Source: Polynucleobacter sp. 80A-SIGWE (GTDB lineage: Bacteria > Pseudomonadota > Gammaproteobacteria > Burkholderiales > Burkholderiaceae). Taken from it: DNA of 64,000 bases. Of this stretch, positions 62,501 to 64,000 are shown one piece after another. Where the stretch lies: the NCBI RefSeq assembly GCF_018882295.1, contig NZ_JACVOR010000001.1:868001-932000 (forward strand), in the 5' to 3' direction. The translations under genes were made by a program, and so were the position numbers. The notes under the pieces are model-generated. The model had not been told where the DNA came from. It saw only the letters and a list, made by a program, of their open reading frames with translations, and ran no database searches. Every line of letters begins with the position of its first letter. Position 1 is the stretch's first letter.

Positions 62501-64000
62501 CACTACAGTTCAAGGCTCTGCCGTTAATGGTGGTAAGCAATATGCTATTTACATTAATGGCACAGGAACGGTTACTTATAACAACGTTGTCTATAGCAAT
62601 ATTCTTGCGGGTGGGGATATTTGGATTGCCGCTGCAACCAATGGGGCAACGGGTGGCTACTATGGCCTATTTAACTATTCCTCTATTAAGTCAGTCAACG
62701 GCAATATCACTTTGATTGGCACCACAAGCGGCAACGCAGGAATGGGTGTTTCCTTACAAACTAATGCTGATGTAATTGCAGGTACAGCATCCGGTCAGCT
62801 CTACGTGGCAAATACCTCTGGTACAGCTCTGACAGCGCCAGCAATGATTTCGAATACTGGTTTTGGTACGCTCGTTGGCCAAATTAGTGGCACCACATTG
62901 CCAAGCCTCAATGCTGCAACGTTAGCGGGCTACAACATCAGCTACCAGGGTGGTGCTACTACTAGTGGAGCAAGAGCTGCTACCGATATTGTTCTGCACT
63001 CAACTTCGCCCACAAGCGCATCCTATTTAATTGGTGTGCGTGATACGCCTACTTCAGGCACTGTTTATACCAAAATGGAAATGGTGACGCTTACACTCAT
63101 TGGTAATAATGTTTACGCAAGCGTTCAAACCGCAAAATACAACGCCACTGCTTTATCCACTGGAACATCTGCCAATATCCTTGGTGGAACAACTAATCTG
63201 GTTTCTCTTTGGAATGCTGGAACAATTGGCACTACCAGTAATGCAAAGTCTGCAACAGGTTATGGTGCAGCAAACTTAGGCTTTACTGGAGCCACTATCA
63301 GCGCTACTTCAGCAGCTACTGGCGATATTCGCATCTATGGAACAAATACTAACGCTACAGGCGGGGATGGCGTTAACTTAATCAACGGTGGTTCAGCAGC
63401 TGCTCCTCATATTATCGACGCAGCTAAAACCCTCAGTATTGTTGGTTATGCAAACGGTATAACTGGTGCGAATGCAGTCTATATGAATAACTTCGGCATA
63501 TTTAAGTCTGGTGGAGATATGCTGATTTCTGGTAGCACCCCCAATGGAACTAATAACTACGCAATTTATTTGAATGGCGTTGCTTTAAATTCGGGCGGCA
63601 CCTTGACTATGCAGGGCGCAACAACATCTACACTCAGCGCCCAGAATGGTGGCTTGGTAGGAACAACGATTGCTAGCGTTGCAACAACGGTTGCTGGTGC
63701 CGCAGTGAATGCCGGTACGCAACACGGTATCTATATGAATGGCAATACGGCAGTTACTTATAACGCTGTAAATTACTCGGACGCCTTAGCTGCTGGCAAT
63801 ATTTGGATGGCTGCGAGTAGCGGCACATCGAATGCAGCCTATTATGGTATTAACAACTATTCATCACTTACATCGACCGGCGGTTCTATAACGCTTATTG
63901 GCTCGACTGGTGGTTATGGTGTTAATGGTGGCATGGGTGTTTCACTCCAAGCTACGGCCCATGTGATTGCTCAGAATGCAACCAATGGTTACATCTATAT
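50562..64000 (+). CDS. Giant filamentous-haemagglutinin-type adhesin (TpsA2), open at the right edge
   Basis: One reading frame is free of stops from 50,511 to the window end, at least 4,479 codons from the TTG at 50,562; a TTG at 50,610 is an alternative. The first 47 residues form a long signal peptide with basic start (KKPRQKRSLL) and end SASAFA. The TpsA secretion domain follows, with NWDSFNVG, NFNQPN and the NPNG motif at 50,991-51,002. The rest is a beta-rich, Thr/Ser/Gly/Asn/Ala stalk with autotransporter-type repeats (for example LTLNGLNTYTGGTTITAGTL), three glycine-rich modules, and long nested repeats from about 60.8 kb. Ten cysteines follow the signal, in five close pairs. The end lies beyond the window. 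It should be secreted by the upstream TpsB and used for attachment or aggregation. Confidence 0.92.
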   Translation, partial: MKKPRQKRSLLSLKTSLKNCFARVNFVGKISHVLFVGSCIASASAFANPAVPLLPKIALPSNGQVVAGNASISQSQTATSATMNVNQTSQRAVINWDSFNVGKNSQVNFNQPNASAVTLNRVTSATPSMIEGAVKANGQVVFVNPNGVTFGKGADINAAGVVATTMNIGDKDFMEGKSTYKGNGTGQVINEGKIKTNVDGGYIALLAPEVRNDGYLLAKKGEGTVALASGEQITLDFKGNSLMSLKVDIATYKGLVENKRVVEVNGGLVVIAAGSANQLMASVIKNTGRISANSLVNNGGVIELVANTVTQAGKVTANSQNGQGGQINIVGSDITVAANSKTTATGTQGGGQINIGLANTKVTGGSQLNAQTPGAQTNLQAEVAIKANAQAAANNKQMAKTVTVEQGALIDTSAIQSGNGGSIAIWSEVKTTVAGVLKSMGGTLSGNGGFIETSSKGTVALAATTQVNTSARKGKSGTWLLDPIDLTIDTAAASIISAALSYNNVIIEVNANTTACPSVGGCTQNGSGSLTIASGADILKSGANFTTLTLSASGIFNLNANISGQNLDVVIRSSIAYLNVGTTISATKVTVQAQTIYAAGNINTSNYSLAGNAGSLGNAINLLAQAIYVSGRLSLSSSLPNNMAITVLVNGAAKRPEELPAYLISQNADQNLNQVYSSTAANDASAIQATVTQTNSNVIYLAAGQSITFNSDAQVLANGSTGGFIYAAAPSISSQAGSVVQANGNNGPGGLIAFSGDQITVAGSIAANGSTDGGAITLIANNGDLNIQNSVIQTNGSTGRGGSFGASANNSVTITGSTIEATGYTQGGSIKIGNDASNGTLPFALSATLDQHTTLNASQQDSSLANQSGGLIETSAGTLSLLSSINAGRGGIWLIDPYDIIIDATVAGYINTALNASTNVEISTANSSNIIGSNSVSSISGNGNISIRSAINATSGTATLTFTATTIELDANVTTIGAQTYNGDVILARNATITSGNANVTINGSVTTTTYPVNNYFSLTGAGGYTIGGVAGSVGATSTHISGGYLSYNTANLTYTWIPDYTFTSQYLVVGGGGGGGFDNGGGGGAGGVVRNSSYIITAGATYTIKVGVGGTNSLAGTATIFTSSADTITANGGSPGGNGGNYSGGAGGASGSTVVNGVTTAANAGGPRYPGGWPNPQQPGGAGGGSSAAASGTTAGAGTSSSITGAAVTYAVGGNGSAGGGAGFGPTSAGSGGGGGAGGYSNGLAAKNGVVIFEGRAFAPANYTLTINSGSGSAAISGDVTNIIGITVNSSNSINSIDGVISGATSVTKQGTGLLTLNGLNTYTGGTTITAGTLQAGSVTAFGASNSAISVASGASIDLNGQAISNTNAATIAGAGVSSNGAITNSSSMAASYIGTVAMSAASSIGTSGGNLSISGVVSGAYVVTVNGGAGQTGTVIFSNTNTYGSATAQNTIVEGGILSISADRNLGAAPTSVVAASVGLNGGALQSTASITLASNRGITLGTDGGGLAATGSYTLTVGGIVAGSTALTINGASQTGTVALAGANTYSGATTITGGTLAITGSGRLTSSTTAGTYASNIINAGTFQYSSSAAQILSGIISGVGSLIKDTSSSSLTLSNANTYGGGTSVQYGTVKAGDAASFGTGTITVGANANSLGTIDLNGKAISNDLVLNGGSIAGAVTNSSATAATASGAVTIGSATSIDGANALSFTGIVSAGSNGIAFVGAGTYSMNNSSNTLATIATSSTPVAGLTIANSSTLTIGSVTVNGTIYSGLAVAGNLTINAPLNINGNITTGGTQTYNGVVNITGTSVLATYTGGTGTTQANKAVSFASTVNGAGALTITNGSATTTFGGEVGGTTALASLNITGTGTTSLAGSVTTTGVQSYGGNVVLRADNVQLNTTNSAVTITGIVSATSIAGETVYQNYLQLFADGTYSYSGSTPTAASTNSASPTSTAVGSLYATSSLAGSAACGGAGSPACFTFTWTPNASTTNSGYFIAGGGGAGGFDTGGGGGGGGVLTGSQDFSSGVSYSILVGRGGAGGTGIISGSGGSSVGMNGGTGGRTSLAGTGLTTIIALGGGGGGGRIAAGSNGASGGGASGSAAAGTGAVGQGNNGGLSGTTGAYAADIGGGGGGAGAAASSQNGGAGIASSINGSLVWYGAGAGGGSFSGAGGLGGSVSAGNGGSNTALPGAGTAATGSGGGGGGLANGYSTGGAGGSGTAIFGYGASLTPSAGNSLTINSGSAAATISGGASNLVNLTINSSSASSVITGAVTGPTNLVKTCTGTCSAATVTSSNRNTVNGTLTLVANNTYTGTTTITSGTIQVGNNSTTGSLGTGALTNNGNLAFYKSSAVRYSTTLTGTGSVSQNGSGVLTLSGNNDYQGGTFIADSRKVIVTSANALGGANSGLVTIGASGILDLQFAGTVSIGSLYMNTGSTIINSANTSNLVVSGVSTLLGSVTTVGTQTYTGAATINGATTLSTSNAAVNFGSTISSGVTIARALQLLGGGSYQYGVGSVATVGASAVTLTDGATLSYAGGVYSWTPSANTTADYLVVAGGGGGSRGVNAVNWGPGAGGGQVVTGSNVWVAGTTYAITVGAGGATPATAGGSANTTAARANTNYDGGAGGSSAISGSGLTTITALGGAGSNHNSAIGATSGSGQLGANGTTSIGGVAAGAGGGSGGPGVGLTAGPGVVSAITGTSTEYGIGGCGMNGTACANGTPAANTGRGASDISGGVAPAGGSGVVAISIARDFVPQSLTINSGTAAVTLTNNVADVSLAINSTSASSAISGVVSGAVSITYNSAATYNASSSGVLTISNANTYSGGTNVASSRVVLGNNAALGTGLVTVGSAATSLATVDTKGYSVSNNFKIYGGAAVGAIINSSTTSASTVSGTVTLDTSAASLGGAGTLILSGVVNDNAKGIAFVGSGNFTLSNTANSIATIATIGSASSIGSLTVVDNTNLTIGSVTVNSVAYTGIKSSGAVSITATASSTASAAITSTVATSATGNITFIANSTAGNGIDYSGVSGTINGAAVVLTGTSTTGIAVKAIGTITANSLTVTGTGTTAATVVSLGAMTINTGDLIVTGNNAAAGTNTGITQTGAIADNANGGNISFISNNDITQSGTITLAANTSGNASTILYDNRYGDKTSVLMIGTLTNTGSSSPVNYSILASGGAIDPVVSVSGYIVLDNTFGCTGSGCTPVSGFITLANAATYATSIAGVTTNGALTAGTYITLKGISSGGIGVALGGAVNANGGDLTIIGSSTDAGSRAIDIPAGSSLYAPAGNIIITATKSTATTVSVINSTGTSTAAPNTISASGYIQITGYAPSSSTAIAYFSYTTLAAGGDITVSVAGGGGASYGAVHFTNSPIYAGGNLTIQGASVGADNTKTNTAASGFLTGATNTNLVASSLADATIVSGNLTGGSVPGSIVATHVAQVTGSSSQWLLGFSDATNTKMVLVTLSLSGNTVMATPTLAGYVTTTAFNGYAGSSAQKLNTAWLVKTNMTVDVTSAGSPGYGVSNLVFNGYQSTGNAVGVTGSAVTSSGSAVYIGNSSATAIASGKVNAGSYSGTTAAGNIWIAGSSTGSTLNIIENESVMTSTGGAIRLIGVVSGSGSAAVALRATSKLITQNASNGNIDILASSTNATSGIGIYMNGNGTVTTPSIIDAAKNLNIVTYAAGAASTYGLQTVSYVLFKSTGDMLISASTPTGTNSYAIDLTNSILKSGGTLTMQGASTATLSGENGGLVGATISGVASTVAGSAVNAGLQHGIRINGTTTLTYSATTYSNVVAAGNVWIAAQSPSATGGYYGLDIYSSITSTSGGITLIGTTSGSYGVGVMLRTNADLIAQNTSSGNINILGTATNTTASYGVYIVGGSGTATPHIFDAGKDLNIVGYALGATGTYGIYSSTYGLFKAVGNILVSASTPNGADTYGIYLLNTMLQANGTITMQGATTSTLINANGSSNSSGIASVATTVQGSAVNGGKQYAIYINGTGTVTYNNVVYSNILAGGDIWIAAATNGATGGYYGLFNYSSIKSVNGNITLIGTTSGNAGMGVSLQTNADVIAGTASGQLYVANTSGTALTAPAMISNTGFGTLVGQISGTTLPSLNAATLAGYNISYQGGATTSGARAATDIVLHSTSPTSASYLIGVRDTPTSGTVYTKMEMVTLTLIGNNVYASVQTAKYNATALSTGTSANILGGTTNLVSLWNAGTIGTTSNAKSATGYGAANLGFTGATISATSAATGDIRIYGTNTNATGGDGVNLINGGSAAAPHIIDAAKTLSIVGYANGITGANAVYMNNFGIFKSGGDMLISGSTPNGTNNYAIYLNGVALNSGGTLTMQGATTSTLSAQNGGLVGTTIASVATTVAGAAVNAGTQHGIYMNGNTAVTYNAVNYSDALAAGNIWMAASSGTSNAAYYGINNYSSLTSTGGSITLIGSTGGYGVNGGMGVSLQATAHVIAQNATNGYIY
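50740..52460 (+). repeat. Paralogous secretion-domain block, copy 2
   Basis: This block is the counterpart of the TpsA1 block at 23,137-24,870: same order of motifs, same NPNG region, and the same LDPxDLxI...AxxIIS region after it. Beyond about 52,560 the two proteins no longer follow each other closely; TpsA1 goes to a short stalk and proline tail, this one to a very long repeat stalk. Confidence 0.8.
53758..54345 (+). repeat. Glycine-rich module 1 of the giant adhesin
   Basis: After a TWIPDYTFTSQYLVV lead-in comes a run of seven glycines and many GG blocks (GGSPGGNGGNYSGGAGG). It ends in GVVIFEGRAFAPANYTLTINSGSGSAAISG. The pattern YLVVGGGG...VGVGG resembles glycine-rich domains of phage tail fibres and other surface proteins. 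Confidence 0.75.
54480..55500 (+). repeat. Autotransporter-type beta-strand repeats
   Basis: Short related units occur at about 54,490, 55,190 and 55,410, with more at about 57,480, 57,670 and 59,000. Examples: LTLNGLNTYTGGTTITAGTL, ALAGANTYSGATTITGGTLA and LTLSNANTYGGGTSVQYGTV. This N-T-Y-x-G-G-T-x-I-x-x-G-T-L pattern is that of the passenger-associated repeat family (PATR) known from type V autotransporters. Confidence 0.75.
56551..57249 (+). repeat. Glycine-rich module 2 of the giant adhesin
   Basis: Lead-in FTFTWTPNASTTNSGYFIAG, then GGGGAGGFDTGGGGGGGGVL and long stretches such as ALGGGGGGGR and GGGGGGLANGYST. It is the longest of the three modules. The closing part (ASLTPSAGNSLTINSGSAAA) again leads into LTINS beta strands, as in modules 1 and 3. 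Confidence 0.75.
58170..58860 (+). repeat. Glycine-rich module 3 of the giant adhesin
   Basis: Lead-in YSWTPSANTTADYLVVAG, then GGGGSRG, TYAITVGAGGATPATAGG and ALGGAGSN, closing with VAISIARDFVPQSLTINSGTAAV. Order of parts is the same as in modules 1 and 2, so the three derive from one ancestor, but the bases have drifted far apart. Confidence 0.75.
60824..63345 (+). repeat. Long-range module pair in the adhesin
   Basis: A segment centred on the pattern KM-V-x-VTL-x-L-x-GN-x-V occurs at 60,948 (KMVLVTLSLSGNTVMA) and at 63,072 (KMEMVTLTLIGNNVYA), 2,124 bases apart. Both copies follow a Trp- or Tyr-containing strand (SSSQWLLGFSDA; SASYLIGVRDT) and lead to a GN/GD-I-x-I strand. The two copies enclose the 217-residue repeats. 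Confidence 0.65.
61305..64000 (+). repeat. Tandem repeats of about 217 residues in the adhesin
   Basis: Units begin at the G-[ND]-[IV]-W-[IM] strand: 61,305, 61,956, 62,613 and 63,795. The first two spacings are 651 and 657 bases. Each unit runs through ITLIG, NxNILG, a [IF]DAxKxLNIVxYA strand, LFK..GDMLISxSTP.G, LTMQGA and VAGSAVNAG. The third unit is split: it leaves the pattern near 62,785 and rejoins at 63,321 (GDIRIYG). The last unit runs off the right edge. Confidence 0.8.

Noticed and set aside
61305..64000. Possible CRISPR array or satellite DNA because of regular repeats
   Set aside because: The units are about 650 bases, in frame, and vary at synonymous positions. They are protein repeats.

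Overview
The window reads as a chromosomal segment of a beta-proteobacterium of the order Burkholderiales. The best guess is a Polynucleobacter-like freshwater bacterium. This is inferred from moderate GC, short intergenic gaps, and a gene set of phasin, soluble NAD-linked formate dehydrogenase, class I fumarase, LrgAB, Sox genes and two-partner secretion. No rRNA marker is present to settle the species.

Layout. 1-5.7 kb is the end of a cellulose locus: bcsC (cut by the left edge), a small exported TPR-like protein, then convergent bcsG (cellulose phosphoethanolamine transferase) and bcsZ (GH8 endoglucanase). 5.8-8.6 kb holds an overlapping HD-GYP / GGDEF pair that probably sets the c-di-GMP level. 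8.7-13.5 kb has an FGE-like protein, a Pif1-like helicase, a gamma-glutamyltransferase and lrgAB. 13.6-18.4 kb is one tight run, iorAB-like molybdenum hydroxylase plus soxXYZA. 18.4-22.6 kb carries purU, two small exported proteins and a penicillin acylase-family hydrolase on the minus strand, followed by tRNA-Leu(UAA).

22.97-30.67 kb is the most unusual stretch. A filamentous-haemagglutinin-type protein (TpsA1) with a proline-rich tail is followed at 22, 2, -1, 11 and 14 bases by a DUF4239-like membrane protein, two PstS-like binding proteins, a TAXI-type binding protein and a small exported protein. No permease is present. 30.7-34.8 kb on the minus strand is fumarase, murI, tonB, exbB and exbD. 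35.0-43.5 kb contains acs, tRNA-Ser(GGA), a phasin gene, small genes and a two-gene formate dehydrogenase with a fused NuoE/NuoF-type subunit. 43.6-47.6 kb has an antitoxin-like small protein and the de novo NAD genes nadB, nadC and nadA.

47.7-64.0 kb is a two-partner secretion locus: TpsB, two uncharacterised small genes, then one uninterrupted reading frame from about 50,562 to the right edge (at least 4,479 codons). I read this frame through by eye and found no stop. It is a giant TpsA adhesin with three glycine-rich modules, autotransporter-type beta repeats, nested long repeats at the right end, and ten post-signal cysteines that fall in five close pairs. Its N-terminal secretion domain is a clear paralogue of TpsA1, so the single TpsB seen here may serve both. 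Cellulose, c-di-GMP control and large adhesins together suggest a surface-attached or aggregate lifestyle. There is no CRISPR array, insertion sequence or prophage in the window.
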